A DNA stretch of 28,764 nt from Schoenoplectus triqueter (GCA_964058805.1 CAXKVV010000400.1:1-28764), one strand, 5' to 3'. Shown: positions 1 through 10,565, numbered from the stretch's first letter. Notes: a model not told the origin generated them from the sequence alone. Made by a program: numbers and translations.

Positions 1-184
1 CGAACAACAAAGACTGATTTACAAAAAAGGGGGGGCACAGTTTATCGTGCAATAGCCAAATGTACTCTAATATGCATTGAGCAATAGTTAATAACTATTG
101 AACTGCATTTTAACTTGCTCAAGATAAGTGATAGTTTTTTTATGACCACTTCAAATAATCAGATTAAAATAGATAATTATGTTT
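1..184. other. Intergenic, no gene seen
   Basis: AT-rich sequence with a short G homopolymer near position 30. No coding potential or structured repeat is visible before the first MITE. Confidence 0.5.
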
Positions 185-543
185 GGGAAGGTATCACTTC
201 ACAATGACTATCTTGACAATCTTGACAATGCCTCTTCAAATAAATAGAAAAAAAACTTATAGATATGTTCCTCTACTTATAAATTACCGGTGATTCAAAT
301 TTCATGCAATTTTATTATCATTTGGTACTTTATCAAGAACCATTAAATTGAAATCGTTGCAAATTGCATAACATTTTGATGATTTTTGATGGACTATCAA
401 ACGATAATGAAATTTAAATAACTATCAATCTATAAATACAAAAACATTTCTGTATTTTTTTTATTTTTAAGATTATTTTGTTATTTAGTTGAAAACCGTT
501 ATCAAGATTATCAAGATAACTCATTGTCAAGGGATCCCTTCCC
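185..543. mobile_element. MITE, family A copy 1 (Mutator-like 9-bp TSD)
   Basis: This is a 359-bp non-coding element with imperfect terminal inverted repeats of 23 bp (185-207 against 521-543, 20 of 23 matching), beginning GGGAAGG. The 9-bp flanks are ATTATGTTT at 176-184 and ATTATGCTT at 544-552, which differ at one base and look like a target-site duplication. Subterminal repeats of the type CTTGACAAT occur near both ends. The interior can fold back, with CAAATTTCATGCAATTTTATTATC-like sequence on one side and TAATGAAATT on the other. There is no transposase. A 9-bp duplication is typical of the Mutator superfamily; that assignment is inference. Confidence 0.8.
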
Positions 544-553
544 ATTATGCTTT

Positions 554-1226
554 GTAATAAATAAAAAATTAATATACAAGAAATAATATATGTATTAGGA
601 TTCAATCAATTTGTGTTTTATTTTAAACTGCAAGTATTGTGTAAATAATAACTGGTTCCATCTTTGTGTAAAATTAGCTCTGTACGGATAACAACAAAAG
701 AAATGAATATCAAACATTTGTCGGAGCTATCTGCTTTTATTTCAAAAGAAAAGTCGTTGTCAGGCATAGAATTGTTTGCTCTCCTGTATATGTTGTGGTT
801 GATATTAAATTCCTCGTTAGTATGTTAAATCGTTATTAATTACTTCCTCTAATTGCAGCGTCTCCTTAACAAAAAAAAAGGTAAACTTAGCGGTCCAGGA
901 ATTAATCGTGGTCCGGCAAGGAAAAGTTAGAATGGATTGGGCTCATATGGGGGATGAGTCAATGGTGTATGTGCACCAACTCCAGCTAAGAGATTCAAGA
1001 ATTCCACGCCTGCCTAACCTAATGGCTAACATAAAGATTTATTTATTTATTAGCAGAGGAGAGTCCACCCCTCTCGACCTCTCCACAGTTCCACTTGACA
1101 ATCTGACTAGAACCATGCTCATCTATTCCCTCCATTTAAATGAAAATGGATGGAGGTTGAACCATGTGACAAGGCGAATTATGACAGAAAACTGGACGGA
1201 TCCATGACAAATCGAGATGAACAAAA
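554..1226. other. Intergenic, one unsupported small ORF
   Basis: A 99-codon plus-strand open frame runs from 908 to 1207. It has no recognisable domain, no nearby TATA box or leader that would support it, and resembles nothing I know. The rest is AT-rich sequence without visible structure. Confidence 0.4.
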
Positions 1227-1234
1227 CTTACGTC

Positions 1235-1701
1235 TTGGGTGTGCAAACGTCCGTTCGGTTCAAACTGAAATAATTATATATATTTAATTTTTTTTTTCGG
1301 TTTGTCAAATTATGAACCGAACTAAATTTCTAAAAATATCAACCGAATAAATTAATTTTTTTTCAGTTTATTCGGTTAAACCAAAATTATATTATTTAAA
1401 GAGGAATTAAAATATCAAAAATAATTAAAATTAATAGAAAAAATAAATAGTTTTATAGATAAAAGAAATAAATATATTTGGATTATTTTTGATATAATCC
1501 TTATTTATATCAAGAAAAATAAAATTATTTGATAAATTTTGGACTATTCGGTTTATTCGGTTTATCCTATTTAGAAAAATCAAAACCAAACCAAAGAACA
1601 AAAACCAAATTAGCTAAAATTTTTAACCGAACCAAATAGTCCAAAATTTAACGGTTCGTTCGGTTCAAAACCAATTAAACCGATCCGTTTGCACACCCCT
1701 A
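1235..1701. mobile_element. hAT-like non-autonomous element 1
   Basis: A 467-bp non-coding element. The left end reads TTGGGTGTGCAAACG and the right end, reverse complemented, reads TAGGGGTGTGCAAACGG. Both are followed inward by repeats of the TTCGGTT/AACCGAA type, so the interior is a degenerate palindrome. Flanks are CTTACGTC (1227-1234) and CTTACACC (1702-1709), an 8-bp duplication with two mismatches. GGGGTGTGCAAAC-type ends with 8-bp duplications are common in small plant hAT-derived elements, so the class is likely though no transposase is present. Confidence 0.75.
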
Positions 1702-1794
1702 CTTACACCACACAACCCCACAGCCCACCATGCAGCCTTGCGACCTACGCTTTGAAAAAAGACGAAGATATCCTTGGTAGGAAATCCGCTTATA

Positions 1795-2242
1795 TATAGG
1801 GTTGGTAAAAAAATTCGTACCTCGTGGCTCACTCGAGACTCGTTCGAGATCGACTCACTATTGAGTCGCTCATTATTGAACCAAACCGTTAATGAATCGG
1901 CTCGTTAAGTTAGTGAGCCAAACTTGAGCTTTAGTTAGTTCGGCTCATTAGTCTCTTTTGGTTCGATAAACTATTAATATTTTTTTATTTTTATAATTTT
2001 TATTATGAATTTTTAGTATAGTAAGTAATTTATAATATGTGATGTATTTAAACTATTATATAAAATTTGTACGAAATATAGTATTATTAGTTATTTTATT
2101 AATTTTTATATAAATTATTAAATAAGTTTGAATAAAACTTAACGAGTCAGTTCACTTAACTCGTTAATTTAATGAGTCAATCATTAAACTGATGAGCGGA
2201 GTATGAATTTGATCAGCTCAGCTCGGCTCGTTTACACCTGTA
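1795..2242. mobile_element. hAT-like non-autonomous element 2
   Basis: A 448-bp non-coding element flanked by a perfect 8-bp direct repeat CGCTTATA (1787-1794 and 2243-2250). The left end reads TATAGGGTTGGTAAA and the right end reverse complements to TACAGGTGTAAACGAGC. Inside each end are many copies of GAGTC, GGCTCGTT and GAGCC-type words in opposite orientation, giving a degenerate fold-back. The perfect duplication suggests a younger insertion than element 1, only 93 bp to its left. Superfamily assignment rests on duplication length and end sequence. Confidence 0.8.
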
Positions 2243-2250
2243 CGCTTATA

Positions 2251-4176
2251 CAACTTCAAAAGAAAAAAAAATGGGGTTATTTTGGTCTTTCGCTTGCAAC
2301 TATCACACAATCAGTTAAGAAACGGTCCCACATCTCTGTACCATCTGGAGATCGCCATTCAAGAACATGGTCCACAGTCAAAATTTACCCAATTCGTTAC
2401 TTGGTACTTGATAGCTTGGAATTACTTAAAGGGCCCGATTTTACCTCTTTCAATAGCAAGACGCAGCAAATTTTGGTTCATTAATTTTGTTTGTTCTATT
2501 TCATGATTAAAAGCCACAACATATGCTGACATGCTACAATTATTTACTCAAAACAGTTGCTCTATAGCTTAAAAATTAGTCTTGGCAAAATTTCAGTAAT
2601 TTTTCGATGGTTTTTTTTGTCCTTGGTTTGCAATAAAATAAATACAGCAAACCATAATCTTTATAAGTTATAATTTCATGCATACTTTACTATCGAGCAG
2701 ACTCTAAAATAAAACTCTAAATTGCATTGCATATTTGTATTTAAAAATATTGATAAATTTTAAATTTTAGGCTCAATATATAATTGTTTGTCTAATATAA
2801 TATTCAGTAATAAGCTGGCTACGAACGACACTTGTCAACAAGCATACTGATTGCACTTTTCAAATATTATTTAAAACCTAAATTATGATTGATATAATTA
2901 ATATCATGAGACAACCAATGAATTCTAATAATTTTCCTTAAAATAACATTTTGGAAATTTGGAAATTGTCAAAACTATCAACGGCGATCGGTGCACCAGG
3001 TTGACCCAAGAATTTAACAAACAAAGTCGCAAAGTGGCCCCACTCCACCTTCCTATAGGAGTGGGTCGGTCTCTTTCCAATTCATTTTTTTGTGATATAT
3101 TTTCATAATAATATCCATGTAACAGGGAATAAGATATTTTCTTTCTGTATGAAGACATTTATTTATTTATCAAAGATAAAAGAGGAGTAATAACTTGTTA
3201 ACCACCGCTGGTGACATTTATATTGAAACAGATCTTCGTTTTGCTTTCATAACGACTTTGTTCACTTGTTGCTGTTCTCAACTCCCTATCAGATCTCCGA
3301 GAAATCATTCTCCTCTCCGAGATGGGCACCCCACATTTGTGATGAATGCAATGCAGGAGAGAGAGAGTTTTGTGGATATTTTTTTTTAGATAAAAAATGG
3401 ATATTAAGTCTAGGGACCTTTAGTTTGATTCGTAGTTCCGTAAATTGGATGTTTAATAAAATAATGAGGAACCCGATAATCCGATTATAGATAGAAAATT
3501 TTCAATTATGTATGAAATTAGAAGTTAAATTATTGCTTTAAGAAAATAATTATCAAAAATATCTGCACAGATCTTATGCAACTGCACAGATTTCCAGCTT
3601 GTGATTTTTCTCCTCTCCCAAAAATGATAAATATGTACTTTCCAATTGAAGTATTGTGTGCGACTGCCACAAACATAAATGGCAACTAGATCTCAGCTGG
3701 TGCATTTTGGGGATGGGGAACAAAACCTACTCTCAAATATTTTTGTGCCTTTTTTTATTCCCTCCTTTAAAATTACCGACGCCACGCCAATTCTTCTGCT
3801 TCTCTTTCTCTCTTTTGAAAAAGATGACACCACCGGCTGTTAATATTGATCGATTAAAATTAAAAAATAATTACATTATATCTTGATTATGATTAGCATC
3901 CTCAACAAACACATAACAGTTGTTTCTATCCATCATATAACACATAAATAGCCTACAACAATCGAAAATATTTATCCTATGTTGTTTAACACTTTACAAA
4001 GCAACACATATTTTGTTGAATATCATCGTGATTCGCGCTGATATAAATTCCAAATTGATCCAACAAATTAGAACGTCATCTCTTAAATAACTATTTAATT
4101 AATACCCAACTCAATATAACGAAGCCGCACTCGGCTCTCACCCGTATCCCATACGCATCTGGTACATTCAGTTGAA
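2251..4176. other. Intergenic and upstream region of the zipper gene
   Basis: No gene is supported here. Short open frames near 2203-2506, 2925-3158, 3195-3490 and 3656-3886 are AT-biased and have no recognisable motifs. One perfect 8-bp hairpin (CCCACTCC at 3039-3046 with GGAGTGGG at 3058-3065) stands out. The last few hundred bases are the promoter of the gene starting at 4357. Confidence 0.5.
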
Positions 4177-4356
4177 TATATAAAGAAGCTTAGATAGCTT
4201 CAATTCACTTTCTTCAGTCGCCGTCTCATTCTCAATTCTTTACCTCGCCTTTAATATTCTCCTCTCTCTCACACGCCTTTCTCTCTGCCTCTCCCTCTCC
4301 ATCCCTTCCCACCTCACCTTTCTCTAGGGTTTCTCTCTGAGTCTCTCTCTCTCTCC
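4177..4356 (+). promoter_or_regulatory. TATA box and CT-rich 5' leader
   Basis: TATATAAA at 4177-4184 lies about 175 bp before the start codon, placing transcription start near 4210. The leader then contains long pyrimidine runs and a CTAGGGTTT word (telo-box-like, common in plant promoters and leaders), ending in a CT microsatellite at 4338-4356. No ATG occurs between the TATA box and 4357, so the first AUG is the proposed start codon. Confidence 0.65.
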
Positions 4357-7300
4357 ATGTTTGACAAAGGCGCTACCTCCTCATCTGCGCCTTTAGAGGC
4401 CGCTGTTGCCGCCGCAGCAGAGATACTATTGCAACTATCTCGGGTGGATCTTTCAGTGCCTCCTCCTCCGAAGCTTGTCGCGGGGCTGACGTGGCCGTCG
4501 GCGGTGAAAGGAAAACGTTCGCGCCGAGATTCGAGCCTCAAAGAGAGACGGATGCGATTGAGCCCAAGCTCGCCATTCGACCTGAGTGGCGGCTCCGGCG
4601 CCTCAACGAGCGGATCGAGTTCACCGGAGGATCTGCGCCTGTATAACGCCGGAGCCGGACTGATCTCCGGTCTTACCTCCGCGTCGTCTTCAAAGGTACT
4701 AGATTTCAAGTGTTTCTTTCTCAAGTCGTTCTTTTCTTTTCTTTTTCTTTTTGCGGTTACGGTTATCAGATGTCGTGATGAGATTTTCAATGGCACGTTT
4801 CCTGCGACAAATTTGATGGCACTTGAATATCGGCTCCTGTGCTAGCGTTTTAAGTTTATCTTGTTCCATGTCTTTCGATCGATTTTCCTTCAAAGTTTGC
4901 ATCCATAATGTTGAATTCAGATCTGCGTTCATTTAGTTAGTTTCTCACCCTCTGTTGATATTTTTCCGTTTGATAAAGTTAGCGTTCTCTCTGTCCTTTT
5001 TTGTTCCCCTTTCAACTTGCTTCTTGTTCTTTAGATGGTTTATTGACGGTTTGACTGATTTACCCTCGAGCTAACAATTTTAGCTGTTTTCAATTTCGAA
5101 TGTGTATACTGCATTATTATACTATATTACCTTTTTTCTCTCTTTTTTTTTTGAGGAGACCTTTTTTCTCTTTAAAACTAATGGCCTGAATGAAACGCTA
5201 TTATTTTACAATTTTTGGGGAAGGGAATAACAGCAACTTTCAACAGGGTTTGTAATTTCACTAGTAGATCTCATCTCCAAAAATAGTGTGTCTAAAATTA
5301 CACATAGGCCATGCAATTCTGAAGGATTGACTGTATTCTTCGGTAATTTCTCCAACTTTTTTCAAGTTAGCCGCATAGCTAGCTGGTTTGGTAGGTTGAC
5401 TAGTTCTTTTAGAGGGGTAATCTTGTAAAATGTTGCATCTTGGTAGATTGGTCTGAAAGTTTTCCGCTATCTTCCTTCTTTCTAGGGCCGCGGTTTTCTC
5501 CAGTGTTATTACTAAAATTTTATTTTACCATTTTTTGCTTCATTCGTTTCCTTGTTTATTTCCCAAGAATAATATAGTCTTCGGTCGAATCGGTACCCTC
5601 TAGTAAGTCAGAAATGTGGGTCCCAGTCACTGACAACAGTCAGCGGGGCTGGACTCTGGAGGCAGGAATTGACAAATTCTAGGCTCTTCAGGTCTTTCTA
5701 CTTCCCTCCGCCAAGAGAGCTCTTGTTTTTACTCTCTTTCTTATTTTCATCATTATCCATGCTGTGTCAATCATCTCCAGTTTATAATCAACTGGCGACC
5801 TCTTTCTTTTGAATTTTAAGCCGTCTGATTTCCCATCTTTTTTCCATGTAATGGAGAGTGGTCCATGTAACCAATTTGTGTGGGGTCTACGTATCAGATA
5901 ATATCACTTGGACCAGTAGATAAGAAACGAGGGGAGCGGACGTCTCCGGTTTTCTATCGATAGCGAAGGTTAGAGGAATCTACTGCGTTCGTCCAGTTTT
6001 TTGTGGCAGGTCGGAAATTTCTGGGAATGTTACTTTCCGACCAATGGAAAATCGACACGCATCTGTACATTTGCACCATTCTTTTTCTCCGTGTCGGCTC
6101 AAGCTGGCGTGTTTCTCATTCTTTGGATTCTGATCCATCGCCTCTCTTTCTATTGTTGTACTATTTTATTTTGTACACATCTTCACCTAAAACTGTTGTT
6201 TCGACTTTTAATTATATATTTAACACGCATTTAACTTTTACTTTGATTTGTGCTTATTAATTCATAGAGTAGTATAATTTTGGCATCCATCTGTATTCCA
6301 AAATAAAATGCTTTATTGATTTGGGCCGAACATTGGATGTAGTTTTGGTCAAGAAACACGCGTTGCATATGCATTGTGGATGTATCGAAGAACCATTTAG
6401 ATTATGACACGTTTTTTTGCTGATTCACTTAGCTTTTCCTCTTTCTTTCGTTTTGGAATTGTAGGCGGAATACAATGGGCGACCTCCTTTAAATTTGCGA
6501 GTCCAGGCTCCCACATCCAACGGCTCTCAGCGTCCTAGGAAGAAAATGGTAACCCTCCCTCCCTCCCTCTCTCTCACACACATACTTTTTGTTACTTTTT
6601 TTGTCAAGTTTCTTTGCAAGTTATGATGTTCAATTCTGGGGTTTGTCATATTGTTGATTGCAACTTGAAGTTGAAATCTTGAGAAAGATTGTGGTTCTTG
6701 CTGAAAAGTGACCTACAATCAAATGTTTTGCAACTAACTTTTATCCGGCATGAGTTTTTCTTGGAATTTTTTCTATTTATTGTCAGAGAAAATTATTAGA
6801 AATATAGTTTCTATTTTCGACTAACAATCAATCAATCACGCTTTTGTAGTACATATTTTTATTTGATATTGAAAAAGAATCATATCTCGTGAAAAATGTT
6901 GTATTGAATGGTTTGCTTACCCAAAAAGTCTGTTTCGTGTGATTTCGTGCCATCCTGTCAGAAATAACTTTTCGCTAGTCCTGTTGTTTAATGGACCGAC
7001 GCATTATACCGGCAGCGGATCGGTCCTTTTCTCGGTCCATAATGGACCGGCACCGGAGGCAGTGGGGAAAATAATAAACACCAATACATGCCTTTTGTCT
7101 TTTGTTAGGTCGGATAGTGTGAATGCAATATGCATATACTCTCCTTTATCACTGGGCCCCGCCCAATGTACCTGACACACGCGTCTCCTCTTTAGTATGA
7201 TTCCCGGTGTAAACAGGGAAAAATGATTCTTTCTTAATTGCGACCAAAATATTGTTTGTTGAGATCTTTAAATGATTTGGCTGTTTGGATTTTAATCAAT

Positions 7301-8287
7301 TGATTTATGATTTTTTTTAAGCAGAGGCTTCCAGAGATGCAAGAGGAGGTCAGATCCCTTGAACAGGAAAATAAGTCGCTTCAGAAGGTATTTTCTGCTT
7401 CCATTTCCTTATTTTTCTTCGTTTGTTTACTTATTCTTTTGCAAGGAACAAATTTCTTATTAATTCACCCGTATTGCTCAGGAGGCAGAGCAGCTGCAAA
7501 CAGCTTGCGTTGTTCTTTCAAAGGAGAATCGCTCCCTTGAGGTAACATACTAACATGTACATTGCCTATTATTATCTTGAAAGATGGCTGTTTGGCACGT
7601 GAGACTGAGCCTGACTGCTGGCTTGTGATTGAAGTTATTGTAATTATTAGTTGATTAATGAAATCCATCCATTGAGTAAGCGCCCCCCTAGCATGTTAGC
7701 CAGTGTTAAATTAATGCACTAATAGAATGTATCCTTTGAGCATGCTCCCTCCAAAAGTATGTTTATCATTATTAAATTAGTATTGTTGATCTTTGTGGTG
7801 CCTAGTCTGGTAATTCAAATTCTAATATCTGACAGCAAAGATGAAATAATTAAACAACGATCTTGCCTACCTAATTAATCCTTTTAGTTGGTTGTTGTAT
7901 TATGGTTGCAACCAACCTTATTGACTCCTACCGTTTGCTCATATATCACCATTATATGTTTTCTGGGTGTTCATTTTGTTATTGCTATAGAACCTGCACC
8001 ATTTTTAGTGGTGCATAATTTTTTTTAGTTTCACTGAATTAGTTATCTTTTAGCTTTTTAACCATTATACTGTAGTTTCTAAAGAACGTAGTCTAAACCT
8101 ATAGAAATATTTTATGTCGCATAACATCTTGACTAAAAGAGAACTTTTATTCATCCAGGCAAGATTGGATACAACAGAAGCTGGACCCTCAAATGATAAA
8201 AATCTAGATCAAACATCCCAAAATCAAGGAGCCGAGGAAGGTTTCAACTTACCGGATCTCAACTTGCCAGCACCAGTCGATTTATGA
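4357..8287 (+). CDS. Leucine-zipper protein with C-terminal EAR-like motif, 5 exons
   Basis: Exons are 4357-4695, 6465-6548, 7325-7387, 7482-7541 and 8159-8287. All junctions are GT-AG and in phase 0, giving 224 residues. Exon 1 (residues 1-113) is Ala/Ser/Pro-rich, with a PPPP run and a basic stretch around residues 52-68 (KGKRSRRD, KERRMR). Exon 2 ends with QRPRKKM, a possible nuclear localisation signal. Exons 3-5 form a coiled coil with leucines every seven residues (EVRSL, EQENKSL, QKEAEQL, QTACVVL, SKENRSL). The C terminus is FNLPDLNLPAPVDL, an EAR-like motif of the kind that recruits TOPLESS corepressors. There is no classical basic region fused to the zipper, so it is probably not a bZIP factor. 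A nuclear adaptor or dimerising repressor is inference. I do not recognise a named orthologue. The first ATG follows a clean leader. Confidence 0.85.
4696..6464 (+). other. Intron 1 of the zipper gene (1.77 kb)
   Basis: A long first intron, T-rich, with donor AAG/GTACTA and acceptor TTGTAG/GCGG. The splice keeps frame. Short open frames inside it (for example 6001-6260) are hydrophobic T-rich artefacts. Long first introns often carry regulatory sequence, but no specific site is evident. Confidence 0.75.
6993..7049. repeat. GGACCG-type palindromes in intron 2
   Basis: GGACCGA at 6993-6999 pairs with TCGGTCC at 7020-7026. Just downstream, CGGTCCAT (7033-7040) and ATGGACCG (7042-7049) form a near-perfect palindrome around one A. 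The patch is more GC-rich than the surrounding intron. Confidence 0.7.
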
Positions 8288-8667
8288 TGAGGCTAGAGTA
8301 CTTTGCATTGCTAACAGGGAGAACTGTAATTATAATTAAAGCAAGGATGGCGATCTGGAATTTTAGATTATTATAGGAAGTAATCTTTGGCTTGCCAGAA
8401 ATGAACTAATGTTATTTTGATGTTCCATTAGTTGTTCTTTTATTGGATTTTTGTGGGTTTACTGGATTCGACATATATTGTAGTGAATTTTAAAAAATGG
8501 AGCTAAGTTTTCCCGTTATTTATCTGGAAGACAAACTGTAACCAAATCTGATCCCCCCCCCCCTGCTTTACATATATCGTGATTTAGTTTCTATCATTTA
8601 CAATTTTTAAACATGCAGCATCTTTCACTAGTTCATTGCTGAATTGATTGTTAGTGTAAGCACCATT
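8288..8667 (+). other. 3' flank of the zipper gene
   Basis: This is probably the 3' UTR and then spacer. A poly-C tract of 11 lies at 8553-8563. No clear AATAAA signal was found, so the polyadenylation site is undetermined. The retroelement's target duplication CCATT ends this stretch at 8663-8667. Confidence 0.5.
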
Positions 8668-8882
8668 TGATAGAATGAGAGAGTGAGAGAGGAATCTTTT
8701 ATTATCTTGGGTTGCATTGATTACAATGTCTAAGTCTCTATTTATAGGCTAAGTAATCTTGCTACATTAAGCATCTCTCAAACTAACCATCTCTATAATC
8801 TCTTACCTAACCCCTATACATTTGTTAATCATCTTCAACAATATACAATCTATAGTATCTCCAAACCTATACTCCTAATACA
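8668..8882 (-). repeat. 3' LTR (215 bp)
   Basis: On the plus strand it begins TGATAGAATG and ends CTCCTAATACA. It differs from the other LTR by six substitutions, one 1-bp indel and the terminal CA. At every substituted site this copy has T where the other has C (plus strand). Confidence 0.9.
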
Positions 8883-8889
8883 CCCCCCG

Positions 8890-8922
8890 CAAGCTCATCG
8901 TGCGGTACGCATGGTGAGCTTG
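8890..8922. repeat. Hairpin next to the polypurine tract
   Basis: Arms of 15 nt (8890-8904 and 8908-8922, outer part CAAGCTCA/TGAGCTTG) pair with two mismatches around a 3-nt loop, immediately inside the 3' LTR. It may be a structured RNA or DNA signal of the element; function is unknown. Confidence 0.65.
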
Positions 8923-8971
8923 TCTTGCAATATCTTGATTGAACGCCAAAGTAGTTGATAAACCTCTCATC

Positions 8972-9126
8972 GGGTTTATAGAAGGGCTTTCTTCTTTTAG
9001 TGCCTCGACTCATCACCTCGTATGATGGTCCATAGAGAGCTTCACCATTGACCCTTTGGTACATCGTCTCCTCACATTTGGGTTTATAGAAAGGCTTTCT
9101 TCTTTAGTGCCTCAACTCATCACCTC
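8972..9126 (-). repeat. Internal direct repeat of the retroelement
   Basis: Two copies of a roughly 48-bp unit (8972-9019 and 9080-9126), containing GGGTTTATAGAA and ACTCATCACCTC, lie 60 bp apart inside the element near its 3' end. They differ at a few bases. Confidence 0.75.
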
Positions 9127-9604
9127 CAATGGGGTTCATAGATGATTCCTAGGTCCTTTATGTATTTCGGTTTGGATATTCATAGAAGCTCGTTGGAGAC
9201 TTCTTGAAATAAAAGAGAGAAATAGAGTTTGTTTGTTTTGGCTTTCGTTTGTAATTGATTCATGAATTTGATCTCCAATTACATCTCGGGTCATCTTGAA
9301 GAAAGGTAGAAGGAAGAAGAGCTCTTTTGGCTCAAGAAACAAAACTATTGATTGCTTCATGCTCTTTTGAGTCATTTTGAAACATCAATAGAAGGATCTT
9401 TGTCCTTTTTAACAATTCGAGACTCGTTTGAGTTCTCTTGAAAGAAAAGAAAAGAAGAATAGAAGCCCGGTGCATGGTTGGATCATTTGAAATTTGATTG
9501 GGAGTAAGAGTTAGGTTGTGAATTGTAGAGAGAGTTTTGGAGAATTGAGATGAAATTAGGTTTTGGAGAGGTTGTAGCAGCCTTCTAATTGACAATGGAT
9601 TGAA

Positions 9605-9847
9605 TTATTGCTGGTAAAGAAAAACAAGATTAGGAGGCTTTGTGGAGGATGATCTGTCTCTGGCCTTTCCAGAAAGTTCTAGAATGGTAACACTCTTGGT
9701 GATATCAGCAATTGGCTTTGCAGACCTCTTCGAGACAGGCGGATCATTAACCTCCTTCGATTTCGTAGCTGAGCAAAGGGGGTACCTCAATTTCGAAGCT
9801 CGCACGGCAGAACCTCTTTGAGCGATCGATTCGGTCTGCGCTTTCAT
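9605..9847 (-). pseudogene. Possible captured host-gene fragment in the retroelement
   Basis: An 80-codon minus-strand frame inside the element starts MKAQTESIAQRG and contains KLRYPLCSATKSKE, then KSVTILELSGKARDR. From memory, plant proteomes hold a poorly characterised family whose N terminus has the pattern LRYPLRSA-KSKE followed by KSV-(V/L)LDLSGK. The resemblance is suggestive but not searched. The frame does not resemble retroviral gag or pol. If real, it is the first coding part of a host gene picked up by the element and ending soon after. It could instead be chance coding potential in an untranslated leader. Confidence 0.35.
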
Positions 9848-9924
9848 CTGTCCCGTCCACTAGCGATCAGAGAATCCCTCAAGAGTAATGGGGAATTTCG
9901 CTATTTTGTGAATCTGAGCGGCGA

Positions 9925-10215
9925 TCAACGATCTTGATTCTTTCTTGATTGGAGAGGAAAGTCTTCATCGTGATCAGATTGCAAAACAACGCTGGATCTC
10001 ACCCCAGCCCGGACTTGCAGATTGATCGGAGTAGAACAGAAGTATGGTGACTGTTTCAAAATCTCCTTGATTTGCTTCGCATCAGTCGAGATCAGCTGCT
10101 TCGGAGTATCCCTGGGACTTGTAGCAGATCCTGAGAGAGAGACGACCACAGAGGGGACGCGGCCCTGTGCGCGCTCCTTCGGCGCGGTGCGATGTCCCGT
10201 CGCCTCACGCGGCAC
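9925..10215 (-). other. GC-rich minus-strand open frame, unknown
   Basis: A 96-codon frame begins MPREATGHRT and lies upstream (in element sense) of the putative captured fragment. The stretch 10140-10270 is the most GC-rich in the window, unlike the rest of the element. I recognise no domain. It could be a second acquired segment or a non-coding leader. Confidence 0.3.
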
Positions 10216-10553
10216 CGCCTGAATAGTCCGATGGTACGCCGCTGATACGACACGCCGCCACGCGGGGGAACGAGGTATAGCCGGGTCTAGGCGGAGAAGA
10301 AATAAAGAACGAATCTCTTGGACGAGAAGAACAGATCTCGATCTTGTACAGATCTTGATCGCAGAATAGAAAAAGAGAGAAGAGGAATAGAGTAGAATAG
10401 AGTAGAATAGACTAAGAATAAAGGGGATTTATACCGGAATAGCTAAAAAAAGTAGTATAATTTTTGGAATAAAACTGGAATAGATCAAAATAGGACTGGA
10501 ATAAGGTGCATAATTCCTGGAATAGGCGTGAGCCTAATTCCAGCGGTTTTCTA

Positions 10554-10565
10554 GCTCTGATACCA
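10554..10565 (-). other. Primer binding site, tRNA-iMet type
   Basis: On the minus strand it reads TGGTATCAGAGC, directly abutting the 5' LTR. This 12-mer is the standard plant Copia primer site complementary to initiator methionine tRNA and fixes the orientation of the element. Confidence 0.9.

Noticed and set aside
908..1207. 99-codon plus-strand frame
   Set aside because: It has no recognised domain, promoter or splice context. It is kept only as a remark in the intergenic entry.
4314..4796. 160-codon minus-strand open frame over exon 1 of the zipper gene
   Set aside because: It is the antisense shadow of the GC-rich exon 1. The plus-strand frame has a TATA box, a clean leader, matching splice sites and a coherent continuation.
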